From assembly GCA_036273715.1 (NCBI GenBank), contig DASUHB010000054.1:1-36423 (forward strand): a stretch of DNA of 36,423 bases, in the 5' to 3' direction. This document shows, piece by piece, positions 15,347 to 24,392 of the stretch (position 1 is its first letter; each line of letters starts with the position of its first letter). The stretch is from Gemmatimonadaceae bacterium (lineage in GTDB: Bacteria; Gemmatimonadota; Gemmatimonadetes; Gemmatimonadales; Gemmatimonadaceae). A program made the translations under genes and the position numbers. The notes beneath the pieces are model-generated. The model was not told the DNA's origin. It saw nothing but the letters and a program-made list of their open reading frames with translations, and ran no database searches.

Positions 15347-17797
15347 TCACACGACGAGGTTGAGCAGCCGGCCGGGCACGAAGATCACCTTGCGCGGCGT
15401 CCCGGTGACGAACTTCGCAATGGAAGGAACCGCCAGCGCCGCGGCGAGCGCATCATCCTGCGCGATGTCCCGCGCCACCCGCACCGTCCCGCGCAGCTTG
15501 CCGTTCACTTGCACGGCGAGCTCGATCTCGTCTTCCGCCGCCAGCGCCGGATCGAACGCCGGCCACCGCGACGAGAACACCGTTCCCGTGTGGCCTAACC
15601 GCTCCCACAGCTCCTCGGCGATGTGCGGGGCGTACGGCGCCACGAGCTGGACCAGCGGCTCGACCTCGGCGCGGTGCGGCACGCGCTCCCCGCCGCGCAG
15701 CGTGTTCATGTATTCCATCATCGCCGCGATTGCCGTGTTGTAGCCCAGCCGGCTCGTGTCTTCCGTCACCTTGCGGATCGCGCGGTGCAGCTTGCGTATC
15801 ACCGCATCGTCCGGCACGCCGTCGCTGCGCATCTCGTGCGCCGACGCCCAGAGCCGGTCCAGAAACCGGCGCATGCCCGAAATGCCGCTGTCCCGGAAGT
15901 CGCCGCCTTCCTCGAGCGGTCCCATGTACATGAGGTACAGGCGAATCGTGTCGGCGCCCCACCGCTCGATGTATTCATCGGGGTTCACGACGTTGCCCTT
16001 GGTCTTGGACATCTTCGCGCCGTTCCGGATGAGCAGCCCGTGGGCACGGAATCGCGTGAACGGTTCCTCGAAATCCAGGTACCCTGCGTCGTGCAGCACC
16101 ATCGTGATGAACCGCGAATACAGCAGGTGGAGCACGGCGTGCTCGTTGCCGCCGATGTAGATGTTCACCGGCAGCCACCGCTTCGTGCGGCCGGCGTCGA
16201 AGGGCACGTCCGTGAACTCGGTGCTCGGATAGCGCAGGAAGTACCACGCGCTGTCGAGGAACGTGTCCGACACGTCGGTCTCGCGCCGCGCCATCTTGCC
16301 GCATTCGGGACACGGCACGCGGTACCACTCTTCGTGCCGTGCTAACGGAGACACGCCGCTGTCGTCCGGACGGAAGTCCGTAATCGGCGGCAGCAGCACC
16401 GGCAGGTCCTTCTCCGGCACCGCCTGCATGCCGCACGCGTCGCAGTAGATGATCGGGATCGGCGGACCCCAATAGCGCTGCCGGGAGATCGTCCAGTCGT
16501 GCAGCCGATACGTGACCGTCGGTTTCGCGCGGCCGCGTTCGCCTAACCAGGCCACGATGCGCGCCTTGCCCTCGGTCGTGGTGAGCCCATCGAACGGCGG
16601 CGAATTCACCAGACGGCCGCCTTCGTTGTCGGTGTACGCCTCGGCGAGCGGCGCCGCCGCATCGTCGCCCGGCGCGGCGACGACGCGCACGATCGGCAGA
16701 TCGAACGCGCGCGCAAACGCAAAATCGCGCTCGTCGTGACCCGGCACGGCCATGATGGCGCCGGTGCCGTATTCCATGAGCACGTAGTCTGCCACCCACA
16801 CCGGGATGCGCGCACCCGTGGCCGGATTCACCGCGTAGCCGCCCGTGAACACGCCGGTCTTTTCACGATCGCCGACCTTCCGGGCCACCAGATCGCGCTT
16901 GCCCGCGCGCTCGACATACGCGCGCACCTGATCCCGCTGCGCCGGCGACGTGACGGCGTCGACTAACGGATGCTCGGGAGCGAGCACGACGTAGGTCGCG
17001 CCGAAAATGGTGTCGGGCCGCGTCGTGAAGACGCGAATCGATGCGTCGGCGTCCGCCACCGCGAAGTCGATCTCCGCTCCTTCGGACTTGCCGATCCAGT
17101 TCCGTTGGGCGGTCTTCGTGGTGTCCGACCAATCGATCCAGTCCAGATTCGCGAGCAGCCGCGGCGCGTACTCGGTGATCTTGAAGAACCACTGTTCGAG
17201 ATAGCGCTGCTCGACCGGCGTGCCGCACCGCTCGCACGCGCCGTTCACGACCTGTTCGTTCGCCAGCACCGTCTTGCACGACGGGCACCAGTTCACCGCC
17301 GCCTTACCGCGGTAGGCGAGCCCGCGCTCGAGCAGCTGGAGGAAGATCCACTGCGTCCACTTGTAGTACGCCGGATCCGTGGTGGACAGCTCGTGCGACC
17401 AATCGACCATCAGCCCAACGCGGCGCAGCTGGCGCCGGAAATTCGCGATGTTGCGCGGGATCAGCTCCATCGGATGGATGCCGACCTTCAGCGCGTAATT
17501 CTCGGAATGGATGCCAAAGGCGTCGAACCCGATCGGCTCGAACACCGTGTGTCCCTGGAGGCGCTGGAATCGTCCATGAATATCGTTGCCCGTGAACGCG
17601 AACACGTTGCCGATGTGCAAGCCTTCGGCAGACGGGTACGGGAACATCATGAGTTGGTAGTACGGACGCTCCGCGCCGGTGAGATCGGGCGAGTTGGTTC
17701 GCTCGGCACGCCACCGCTCCCGCCACTTCTGCTCGATGGCGCCCGGATCGTAACTCGCGTGGCCCGCGGCCGTGGAGTTGGGTGTGGACGAAGTCAT
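15347..17797 (-). CDS. leuS: Leucyl-tRNA synthetase
   Basis: The 816-residue class I synthetase attaches leucine to tRNA-Leu. It shows the HIGH-type motif ([12 protein letters not shown]), the KMSKS motif ([12 protein letters not shown]) and a zinc-binding CPSC...CERCG early on. The editing domain is also present ([11 protein letters not shown], then [15 protein letters not shown]), as are a second cysteine pair (CDACG...CPECG), the catalytic-domain segment [11 protein letters not shown] and a typical C-terminal domain ending in [14 protein letters not shown]. Length fits bacterial LeuRS. I chose the ATG at 17797 (MTSSTPNS); an in-frame ATG at 17836 would add 13 residues. It is transcribed alone, divergent from the methyl-accepting gene. 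No T-box leader fits in the 95-base gap. Confidence 0.97.
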   Translation of the reverse strand: MTSSTPNSTAAGHASYDPGAIEQKWRERWRAERTNSPDLTGAERPYYQLMMFPYPSAEGLHIGNVFAFTGNDIHGRFQRLQGHTVFEPIGFDAFGIHSENYALKVGIHPMELIPRNIANFRRQLRRVGLMVDWSHELSTTDPAYYKWTQWIFLQLLERGLAYRGKAAVNWCPSCKTVLANEQVVNGACERCGTPVEQRYLEQWFFKITEYAPRLLANLDWIDWSDTTKTAQRNWIGKSEGAEIDFAVADADASIRVFTTRPDTIFGATYVVLAPEHPLVDAVTSPAQRDQVRAYVERAGKRDLVARKVGDREKTGVFTGGYAVNPATGARIPVWVADYVLMEYGTGAIMAVPGHDERDFAFARAFDLPIVRVVAAPGDDAAAPLAEAYTDNEGGRLVNSPPFDGLTTTEGKARIVAWLGERGRAKPTVTYRLHDWTISRQRYWGPPIPIIYCDACGMQAVPEKDLPVLLPPITDFRPDDSGVSPLARHEEWYRVPCPECGKMARRETDVSDTFLDSAWYFLRYPSTEFTDVPFDAGRTKRWLPVNIYIGGNEHAVLHLLYSRFITMVLHDAGYLDFEEPFTRFRAHGLLIRNGAKMSKTKGNVVNPDEYIERWGADTIRLYLMYMGPLEEGGDFRDSGISGMRRFLDRLWASAHEMRSDGVPDDAVIRKLHRAIRKVTEDTSRLGYNTAIAAMMEYMNTLRGGERVPHRAEVEPLVQLVAPYAPHIAEELWERLGHTGTVFSSRWPAFDPALAAEDEIELAVQVNGKLRGTVRVARDIAQDDALAAALAVPSIAKFVTGTPRKVIFVPGRLLNLVV

Positions 17798-17892
17798 GTT
17801 GCGTCTCGCCGCGGACGAGGGACGGGCATGGTCCAACGGCTCGGAGTGAAAGCAACGCCCGTGATATGTACGGCCTTCGGAAATCTAGCCCC

Positions 17893-19341
17893 ATGAGCAT
17901 CGCACACAAGCGCGCGACACTCGACGCCGACACCATTGCACTCGGGCGCAGCGTGCGCTCGGTGCAGCGGCGCATTGTCGCCGGCGGCGGCACGCTCGCG
18001 CTGTGCGTCGTGTCGGTGTTCGCGCTGGTGGCGGATCACTGGATCCGGAATACGCTCGCCGGCCAGCCGCTCGACCATCTGCACGGCGCGGAGACATCGA
18101 TTCTGCTCGGAGCGGCAATCATGCTCGGCATCGTCGAGCTCGCGCTCATTTACCTGAGCCGCTACGTGTCGCGTCGCGTGACGGAACCGGCGGCCCTGCT
18201 CGCCGAAGCGGCGGAGCGCGTCGCCGCAGGCGATCTTGCCGTGGACATCGCGCCCATTGGCGAGGACGACGAGCTCGGTCGGTTGGGCAGAGCCACCGGC
18301 GGCATGATCGCGGAGCTCCGCCGTCTGGTGCGCATCCTCAGAGAGTCTGCCCAACAGACGGCCGCGCAGTCGGCGGAGATCACGGCGGGCACGGAGCAGA
18401 TGTCGACGGCGGCGGGCGAGATGGCGCACACGTCGAGCGAGCTGAGCGCTCAGGCGGCCGAGATGGCGCAGGCGATCGCGCGCACGGCAGCCGATGCATC
18501 GACCCTTTCCGGCATCGCGGACCAACTGTCCGCCGGCGCGCACGAAGGGGTGGAGCGCAACGACGCGCTCCATGCCCTGGCGCGCGCCAACCGGGCGGGA
18601 CTCGACGCCAGCGAAGCTGCGTTAGGCAGCCTCGCCGCCGAAGCCGAGTCGTCCGCGGCGGCCGCCGCCGACCTGGTGAATGCGTTCGAGCAGATCCGCT
18701 CGTTCGTCACGCTCGTCCGCCGCATGGCGCGCCAATCCAAGCTGCTGGCGCTCAACGCCTCGATGGAAGCCGCGCGCGCCGGCGAGCAAGGCGAAGGCTT
18801 CGCGGTCGTCGCCAGCGAGATTCGCAAGCTTTCGGCAAATTCCAACAGCGCGGCCGAGCGCACCGAAGAGATGGTCATGTCGCTGTTGAGCAAGGTCGAA
18901 GCGTCCCGTGAGTCGAGTCGCCGCACGGCCGCCACCGTCGCCAGCGTCCGCGAGGCCACCGAACGGGCGCTGTCGTCGTTCACTGAGGTCGAACGCGCGG
19001 TTGCGCAGACCGAAGGTTGGACGCATGCGATCGAGCAGGCGGCGAACCAGTCGCGCGAGCTCATTGCCGAATCGACCATACGCCTCGAGCACCTTGCGCG
19101 TGGCACCGAGTCGTTCGCCGCGGCCATGGAACAGGTCGCCGCATCCACCGAACAGCAGAGCGCTGGCGCGGAGGAGATCGCTGCCGCCTCGGCCGCTCTG
19201 GCCGATGCATCGCGGAAATTGTTGGCCCAGATCTCGGCGTTCCGGCTCGACGAAATCGCCCTGCCACCGGAGCCCGTGCGCCGGCGCAGCCGAGGCGTCG
19301 CCGTACAACCGGCCGTCGACGTCGCGCCCTCTCCCGCGTAA
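17893..19341 (+). CDS. Methyl-accepting chemotaxis-like protein without sensor domain
   Basis: The 482-residue protein has two membrane helices (about 30-47 and 70-89) separated by only about 22 residues, so there is no periplasmic ligand-binding domain. A HAMP linker follows (about 90-145). A long coiled coil then carries the conserved signalling tip [23 protein letters not shown] from residue 284, the part that contacts CheA and CheW in chemoreceptors. Candidate methylation-type Glu/Gln stretches are present on both sides. The protein could sense membrane state or cytoplasmic signals, or couple to a non-chemotaxis pathway; no che genes are in the window. The ATG at 17893 (MSIAHKRA) removes an unlikely leader. 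Confidence 0.9.
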   Translation: MSIAHKRATLDADTIALGRSVRSVQRRIVAGGGTLALCVVSVFALVADHWIRNTLAGQPLDHLHGAETSILLGAAIMLGIVELALIYLSRYVSRRVTEPAALLAEAAERVAAGDLAVDIAPIGEDDELGRLGRATGGMIAELRRLVRILRESAQQTAAQSAEITAGTEQMSTAAGEMAHTSSELSAQAAEMAQAIARTAADASTLSGIADQLSAGAHEGVERNDALHALARANRAGLDASEAALGSLAAEAESSAAAAADLVNAFEQIRSFVTLVRRMARQSKLLALNASMEAARAGEQGEGFAVVASEIRKLSANSNSAAERTEEMVMSLLSKVEASRESSRRTAATVASVREATERALSSFTEVERAVAQTEGWTHAIEQAANQSRELIAESTIRLEHLARGTESFAAAMEQVAASTEQQSAGAEEIAAASAALADASRKLLAQISAFRLDEIALPPEPVRRRSRGVAVQPAVDVAPSPA

Positions 19342-19372
19342 GTCGCGCCCGCGGCTGTTGGCCGCGCGCGAC
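19342..19372 (+). terminator. GC-rich hairpin just after the methyl-accepting gene
   Basis: GTCGCG...CGCGGC (19342-19355) pairs with GCCGCGCGCGAC (19361-19372) with a two-base bulge and a 5-base loop, starting at the base after the stop codon. There is no T-run, so termination would need Rho or other help. Confidence 0.4.
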
Positions 19373-19413
19373 GCCGCGTAACTTCCTCGCGGTTCTCCCA
19401 CCCGCGAGTCCAC

Positions 19414-20484
19414 ATGCGCGTCTCAACGGCCCTGTCCGTTCTAGTCGGGCTTTGTCCGGCTGTCGTTCTTTCTGCGTCGACCGCAGCCGCGCAGTCCCGG
19501 CCGCACTTTCACCATCTGGCAGCGACGCCGACCACCGTCGCCTGGGGCTATTACAGCGCCGCGGCGAAACCGGTGCTCCGCGTCGCGTCCGGCGACACCG
19601 TGGAAGTGGAAACGCTGATCACGAACTCGCCCCAGGGTCTGGAGCGGGCGGGCCTTCCGCCTAACGAAGTACAGCAGTCGCTGCGCGACATCACGACGAA
19701 GGTGACCGACAAGGGTCCCGGTGGACACATCCTCACCGGCCCGATCTACATCGACGGCGCGGAACCCGGCGACGTGCTCGAGGTGCGCATCCTCGGCATC
19801 TCGTTCCCGGTCGCGTACGCATACAATGGATGCAGCGGGTTCCTGCCCCAGAACTGCGGGCCACCGCACCACTCGCAGATCATTCCGTTAGACACCGTCC
19901 ATATGATCGCGACGATCGACTCGACGATTCGGGTCCCGATGCGTCCCTTTTTCGGGAGCATCGGCGACGCGCCGCCGCCGGATTCGGGCCGGCTCTCGAG
20001 CAATCCGCCGGGCACGCACGCGGGCAACATGGACAACCGCTCGCTCACCGTCGGCACCACGCTGTACATCCCGGTGCACGCGCCGGGTGCGCTGCTCGAG
20101 ATCGGCGACGGCCACGCGGCTCAGGGCGACGGCGAGGTGGATCAGACGGCGATCGAGACGTCGCTCACCGGCCGGTTCCAGGTGATCGTGCGCAAGGATC
20201 TCCACTTCGAGTGGCCCCGGGGCGAGACGCCTACCGAGCTCATGACGATGGGCATGGACAAGGATCTGACGCAAGCGACGCGCGTCGCCGTGCAGCAGAT
20301 GGTCGATTTGTTGGGCGAGCAGTTAGGCCTGCCGCACGACAAGGCCTACGCGCTGGCGAGCGTCGCCGCGGATCTCAAGATCGCCGAGCTGGTGGACGGC
20401 AACATGTGCGTGTACATGACCATCCCGAAGACGATTGCCGGACCGACGTTCAAGCCTGCGGCAGCGACGGGCGCCGGCCCCTGA
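19414..20484 (+). CDS. Secreted acetamidase/formamidase-family protein
   Basis: The 356-residue protein has a signal peptide (MRVSTALSVLVGL...STAAAQ, about 27 residues) followed by an FmdA_AmdA-type domain. Family features visible include GHILTGPIYIDGAEPGDVLEVRIL, the NCGPPHHSQIIPL region, then PPGTHAGNMDNRSLTVGTTLYIPV and ALLEIGDGHAAQGDGEV. The residues GDGHAAQGDGE are the hallmark of the family, which hydrolyses short amides to ammonia and an acid, probably with a bound metal. Classical enzymes are cytoplasmic; this one is apparently exported. No clear ribosome site precedes the ATG. The next gene is convergent, 19 bases away. The substrate is uncertain. Confidence 0.9.
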   Translation: MRVSTALSVLVGLCPAVVLSASTAAAQSRPHFHHLAATPTTVAWGYYSAAAKPVLRVASGDTVEVETLITNSPQGLERAGLPPNEVQQSLRDITTKVTDKGPGGHILTGPIYIDGAEPGDVLEVRILGISFPVAYAYNGCSGFLPQNCGPPHHSQIIPLDTVHMIATIDSTIRVPMRPFFGSIGDAPPPDSGRLSSNPPGTHAGNMDNRSLTVGTTLYIPVHAPGALLEIGDGHAAQGDGEVDQTAIETSLTGRFQVIVRKDLHFEWPRGETPTELMTMGMDKDLTQATRVAVQQMVDLLGEQLGLPHDKAYALASVAADLKIAELVDGNMCVYMTIPKTIAGPTFKPAAATGAGP

Positions 20485-20503
20485 TGCGGCGCCGCGTCGA
20501 CGC

Positions 20504-22135
20504 TCAGGGACCGACCGTGCCGGTCAACCATCCGTGCCGCACGCGGAGCTGATCGGCGGTTGCGTTCGGATCCTCCACCACCGTGTACTCGACGCCGTGC
20601 GGCCCGGACTGTGACTGCAAGCGCAAGCCCGCCTGGGCGAGCGACGCCGCGAACGGCGGATCTTCGACACCGCCCACGTATCGGTCGAACCACGGCGTGA
20701 GATCCGCGCCGGCCGCCGCGCTCGCGGCGCGCACAACGTCGTCTTCGGTGTAGCCGCGTCCCTGCAGGTAGTAGCTTGCGTTAGGCGCGTCCCAGGTCAT
20801 GCGCTTGAGCGCGCGCAGCGCATCGTCCAGCGACTTCGCGTTGTGCGTCCGCGCCCGGATGTCGAGGTCGAGCAGCAGCGCGAGCCCTTCGCCTTTGGTG
20901 TAGTACGAGAAGAAGCTTCCGCGGTCGACGCGCATCGGCGTCGCCGCGCCATCCCAGAACGGCGCCAGAAACGACGCCATACGCGCCGAGACGACTTTGC
21001 GACCCGGGGACTCGAGGTTCGCGTCGATGACGTGGGCGAGCGTCTGGTAGTAGTCGTCTTTGCTGACGATCCCGGCGCGGAGCAGTCCGATTTCGCCGTA
21101 GTACTGCGTCCAACCCTCCGCCACCCACAGGCTCGGCTCATAGCGCTCGGAGGAATAGTCGAAGGGCCCGAGCAGCATCGGCCGGATGCGCTTCACGTTC
21201 CACGTGTGGAAGTACTCGTGCGCCGCGTCGGAGATCGTCGCCATCACGGCCGATGAATCGGTCCATGGCGCGCGCGTCTGGATTTGCGTCGAGTACAGAT
21301 GCTCCATCCCGTCGCTGCCGTCGTAGCCCACGTTGAACAGGAAGGTGTACATGGTGAGCGGCGGCGGCGCGATGACGGTGTTCTCGTAGCGCACGATTTT
21401 CTCGACGGCACTGACGAAGCCCTGGTGGTAGCCGTTCTGCGACCCGTTGTGGTGCACGACGACGCGATAGAGCCGGTTGTCCACGGTGAAGCTGTCGACG
21501 TCGAAGTGCTTGGCCGCTTCGGTGGGTGTATCGATCATCTCGTCGTAGTTCGCGAAGCGGAATTGGCGCTGGTCGGGCGACGTGCTGGCGCCGTTGATGA
21601 TGTGCCATCCGTTGGGCGGCGTCACGGCGAGCGAGACCGAGTCCGGCTTGTGCCCCACCACGTACATGAAGAGCGAGGCGCCGTTCCAGTTGGCGTGCGC
21701 GGTGTCGAGGACGCTGAACGTGCCCGACAGGTTGTCGGCGAACACGCGGTAGCGCACGGTGACGTGCGTCGCGCCGGCGGGATAGATGCGCCAGAGCGAG
21801 CCGTTTTCGCGATCGAAGCGTACGGCGCGGCCGTTCCCGTCCTGCACCGACTCGTCGCGCACGTTGCGCGCGAAGTCCATGCGCGCATAGCGGCCCGGCG
21901 ACCAGACCGGCATCTGGAGCCGGAGCGTATCGCCTAACGCGCCGCCGATGTCGATCTGGATCTCGTACAGGTGCCCGATGGTGTCGGGCATGGCGATAGC
22001 GTACCCGATCCGGAAGCGCGGGCCGGACGCGCGCTCCGCGTTGGGCGCGGGGTGCGCGGTGGCGCAGGCCGCGAGGACCGCGGCGGCCGCCGCGACGGTC
22101 AGGCGCCGGACGCCCCGGCGTGTTGGGTTAGGCAT
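20504..22135 (-). CDS. M61-family aminopeptidase lipoprotein lacking the PDZ domain
   Basis: The 543-residue protein starts with a lipoprotein signal (lipobox LAAC, Cys24). A family M61 (glycyl aminopeptidase) domain follows. The zinc motif is HEYFH (306-310), followed by TWNVKRIRP, with the third ligand Glu340 in VAEGWTQYYGE. The N-terminal beta-rich part (about 40-230) includes MPVWSPGRYARMDFARNV. Most M61 relatives carry a PDZ domain at the C-terminus. Here, after LAQAGLRLQSQSG, the chain passes almost directly to the usual last segment (VEDPNATADQLRVRHGWLTG), so the PDZ core seems lost. It is six bases downstream of the asparaginase gene and likely forms an operon with it. The start ATG is part of a GCCTAAC heptamer. 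Confidence 0.92.
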   Translation of the reverse strand: MPNPTRRGVRRLTVAAAAAVLAACATAHPAPNAERASGPRFRIGYAIAMPDTIGHLYEIQIDIGGALGDTLRLQMPVWSPGRYARMDFARNVRDESVQDGNGRAVRFDRENGSLWRIYPAGATHVTVRYRVFADNLSGTFSVLDTAHANWNGASLFMYVVGHKPDSVSLAVTPPNGWHIINGASTSPDQRQFRFANYDEMIDTPTEAAKHFDVDSFTVDNRLYRVVVHHNGSQNGYHQGFVSAVEKIVRYENTVIAPPPLTMYTFLFNVGYDGSDGMEHLYSTQIQTRAPWTDSSAVMATISDAAHEYFHTWNVKRIRPMLLGPFDYSSERYEPSLWVAEGWTQYYGEIGLLRAGIVSKDDYYQTLAHVIDANLESPGRKVVSARMASFLAPFWDGAATPMRVDRGSFFSYYTKGEGLALLLDLDIRARTHNAKSLDDALRALKRMTWDAPNASYYLQGRGYTEDDVVRAASAAAGADLTPWFDRYVGGVEDPPFAASLAQAGLRLQSQSGPHGVEYTVVEDPNATADQLRVRHGWLTGTVGP

Positions 22136-22141
22136 TGATCG

Positions 22142-23236
22142 TCAGCGCGACAGCGCGTGCATCGGCACCGGGCCGCGCGGGCGCTCGCTCTCCTTGAAGA
22201 GGTAGGCGCACGGTTCCAGCCGCGCGCCGCGCGCGTCCGCCACCGCGAACTCCAGTCCCGAATAGATGTTCGCGCTTCCGTAGCGGCCGTCCTTCGCGAT
22301 CGCGTAATACGTCAGGTCGTAGCGCGGCCGCTTGCGCTCATCGAGCAGGCGCGCCTCGGTCATCTGGATGGCGCGCTGCAGCGCCCGCAGGCATGCCTCT
22401 TCCGGCGAGGCGCCGTTCCGCATCTGCTCGACGACGAAGAATGCACCCGCGATCTTGATGTTGGCTTCGCCGCGCCCCGTGCTGCCGGACGCCCCGACAT
22501 CGTTGTCGCAGTACTGGCCGGCGCCGACGATGGCGCTGTCGCCGACGCGGCCAGGGATCTTGTAGGACATCCCGCTCGTCGTGGTCACACTGCCGATGTC
22601 GCCGGCCGCGGTGACGGCGTTCATGTTGATGGTGCCGTGCGTGAATTGCACCTTCACGTCGTCGTCGTGGTCGAGCCACGCATCGTTCGGATCGTGGTTG
22701 GCTTTCCACTTGAGCCAGATCTGACGCGCTTCGTCGGTGAGCAGGTTCTGCTCCTTGAATCCCATCTCGAGAGCGAATTTCTTGGCGCCGGGGCCGACGA
22801 GAAAGATGTGGTCGGTGTAGTCCATCACCGCCTTGGCGACCAGCGACGGCGTCGCGATGTCCTCGATCGCGCCGACGGCGCCCGCGCGCCGCGTCGGGCC
22901 GTGCATGCACGAGGCGTCGAGCTGGACGACCCCGTCTTCGTTAGGCAGCCCGCCCAGCCCGACCGAGTGGTCGGTCGGGTCGAGCTCGGTGATGTTGACG
23001 CCCGCGATCGCCGCGTCTAACGGATCGGCGTTCTGGAGCATCATCTCGCGCGCCCTGGCGACGCCGCGTATGCCGTTGGCGCTCGACACGACGGCAGGTC
23101 GGTTGTCGGCGGCCGCGCCGCGCCGGCGCCCGATCCGCGAATCCGGCAACCCGGACGCGCTCGCCGTCCGGGCCATCGCGAGACCGGCCGCGGCGGCGGC
23201 GCCGGCGCCAATGAAGTCACGGCGGGTGAGAGACAA
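22142..23236 (-). CDS. Tat-exported N4-glycosylasparaginase (Ntn-hydrolase)
   Basis: The 364-residue protein begins with a twin-arginine signal (LTRRDFIGAGAAAAAGLA). It matches N4-(beta-N-acetylglucosaminyl)-L-asparaginases, which split the sugar-asparagine bond of glycoproteins. The self-cleavage site and nucleophile is Thr202 in HGTINM (200-205). It is followed by VGDSAIVGAGQYCDND (231-246) and GASGSTGRGE (248-257), all typical. I chose a TTG start at 23236 because a perfect AGGAGG lies six bases upstream and the Tat signal begins at once; the reading frame stays open far upstream, but those codons look non-coding. The M61 lipoprotein gene follows after 6 bases, suggesting an envelope glycopeptide or peptide-scavenging pair. 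Confidence 0.92.
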   Translation of the reverse strand: MSLTRRDFIGAGAAAAAGLAMARTASASGLPDSRIGRRRGAAADNRPAVVSSANGIRGVARAREMMLQNADPLDAAIAGVNITELDPTDHSVGLGGLPNEDGVVQLDASCMHGPTRRAGAVGAIEDIATPSLVAKAVMDYTDHIFLVGPGAKKFALEMGFKEQNLLTDEARQIWLKWKANHDPNDAWLDHDDDVKVQFTHGTINMNAVTAAGDIGSVTTTSGMSYKIPGRVGDSAIVGAGQYCDNDVGASGSTGRGEANIKIAGAFFVVEQMRNGASPEEACLRALQRAIQMTEARLLDERKRPRYDLTYYAIAKDGRYGSANIYSGLEFAVADARGARLEPCAYLFKESERPRGPVPMHALSR

Positions 23237-23357
23237 GCGGTTCCTCCTCGAGCCAAGAAAACGGCGAACGCCGCGAATTTGATCCGCGGCCCCGCGCGAA
23301 GCAACCGCAACAGCGCCATCACCACGCTTCGATGGGGCACGACGCGCCGGCTCGCTC

Positions 23358-23385
23358 TTTCCGTTGCCCGATGCGAACGTAATCT
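23358..23385 (+). promoter_or_regulatory. Candidate promoter of the NlpC/P60-like gene
   Basis: TTTCCG and TAATCT are separated by 16 bases, 58 bases before the ATG, in the 207-base divergent gap. Apart from the two ribosome sites, nothing else stands out in this gap. Confidence 0.2.
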
Positions 23386-23443
23386 TCCGACGTTGCGAAA
23401 GCGCTCGAGTCTCATCGCCCCACGCCTGACCGAAGGAGTGTCC

Positions 23444-24358
23444 ATGGCGAACACCAACCAGCCCGACCAAGTGGCGCAGTGGTGTGACGAGCGGCGCACT
23501 GCAATCATGGCGCTGTGCCAGAAGTTGGCGACCGACGGCGCGCACTACCTTTGGGGCGCCGAAGGCCTGCGGCCCTCCAGTAAGGCGCCGCAATACTTCG
23601 CTCCCCAGGCGGTCAGTCTCGCCACATCGGCGCGCGGATCGACGACGTTCGCCGCCGCACAGCACTTCGATCAGGACGCGCAACGATTCGTCTGCGCAGG
23701 GCGCTGCTTCGTGGTGTCGTCGCCGGCGAACGCGATCATCGCCAACCCAGCGTCCGACAACAAACTGGAAGCATTCATCAAGAACTGCATCGACAAACAT
23801 CTCGAGCCGTGGAGCTGCCACGAGAAACTCACGCCGCGGTTGATCCTGGGCACCGGGGATGGCGAACCGCGGGACTACAACGAAAGCACGGAATACACCA
23901 AGCGAAAGCAGGGTCACTTGGACAAGACGCTCGTCTGGGGCGAGTCGTGCAATGACAAGCTGCACTTCGACTGCGGCGGATTCGTCCGGTGGGTCGTCTC
24001 GCAGGTCTGTGGGATGTCGATTGCCGGCATCAGCAAGAATCCCGCGCAGAAGAACGCGCTCGGCCAGCCCATGGCGAGGTTGCTGACGAAAGATGATACC
24101 GTGATGACAGCCGACATCCTTGTCTACGCCGGCCACATTGCGTTCGCAACGGGCACGCCGGCGCTGAAATACGATCCACAAACGCGCTACAACGTTGCGC
24201 AGGCCGACTGCGCGACGAACGGCGTCAACTACAACGTCGTCCATCCACAAGACAACACGTCGTGTATTCGTCTGTCCGACTCGACGTTGGTCGGCAGCGT
24301 ACTCGCCAGCGCCGCTCGCGCCGGCATGGATGTCCTTTCCTTCGGCCTGCGCGCCTGA
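23444..24358 (+). CDS. Cysteine-rich NlpC/P60-like protein with large insert
   Basis: The 304-residue protein is not a standard family member. Three NlpC/P60 peptidase marks can be seen: YLWGAEG (35-41, compare YxWGG), FDCGGFVRW (175-183, with likely nucleophile Cys177) and a GH pair in YAGHIAFATG (228-237, likely His231). About 135 residues separate the first two marks, where ordinary enzymes have about 10-20. The chain holds 11 cysteines and has no visible signal peptide or membrane helix, so disulfides, metal binding or an unusual export route should be considered. A GAAGGAG ribosome site is 7 bases before the ATG. The gene stands alone, divergent from the asparaginase gene. It holds no GTTAGGC heptamer. 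Function is unknown; a cell-wall or peptide amidase is a guess. Confidence 0.75.
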   Translation: MANTNQPDQVAQWCDERRTAIMALCQKLATDGAHYLWGAEGLRPSSKAPQYFAPQAVSLATSARGSTTFAAAQHFDQDAQRFVCAGRCFVVSSPANAIIANPASDNKLEAFIKNCIDKHLEPWSCHEKLTPRLILGTGDGEPRDYNESTEYTKRKQGHLDKTLVWGESCNDKLHFDCGGFVRWVVSQVCGMSIAGISKNPAQKNALGQPMARLLTKDDTVMTADILVYAGHIAFATGTPALKYDPQTRYNVAQADCATNGVNYNVVHPQDNTSCIRLSDSTLVGSVLASAARAGMDVLSFGLRA

Positions 24359-24392
24359 GATTCGTCCTTTCTTCTGCACGGCCTAACGACCT

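Noticed and set aside
17798-17892. Possible T-box leader for leuS
   Set aside because: The gap is 95 bases, too short, and no T-box sequence or terminator is visible.
22142-24379. A single 745-codon leftward open frame covering the asparaginase and much of the NlpC/P60-like gene
   Set aside because: Only the part up to 23236 looks like protein. The TTG with AGGAGG and Tat signal marks the true start, and the rest overlaps a better-supported gene on the other strand.
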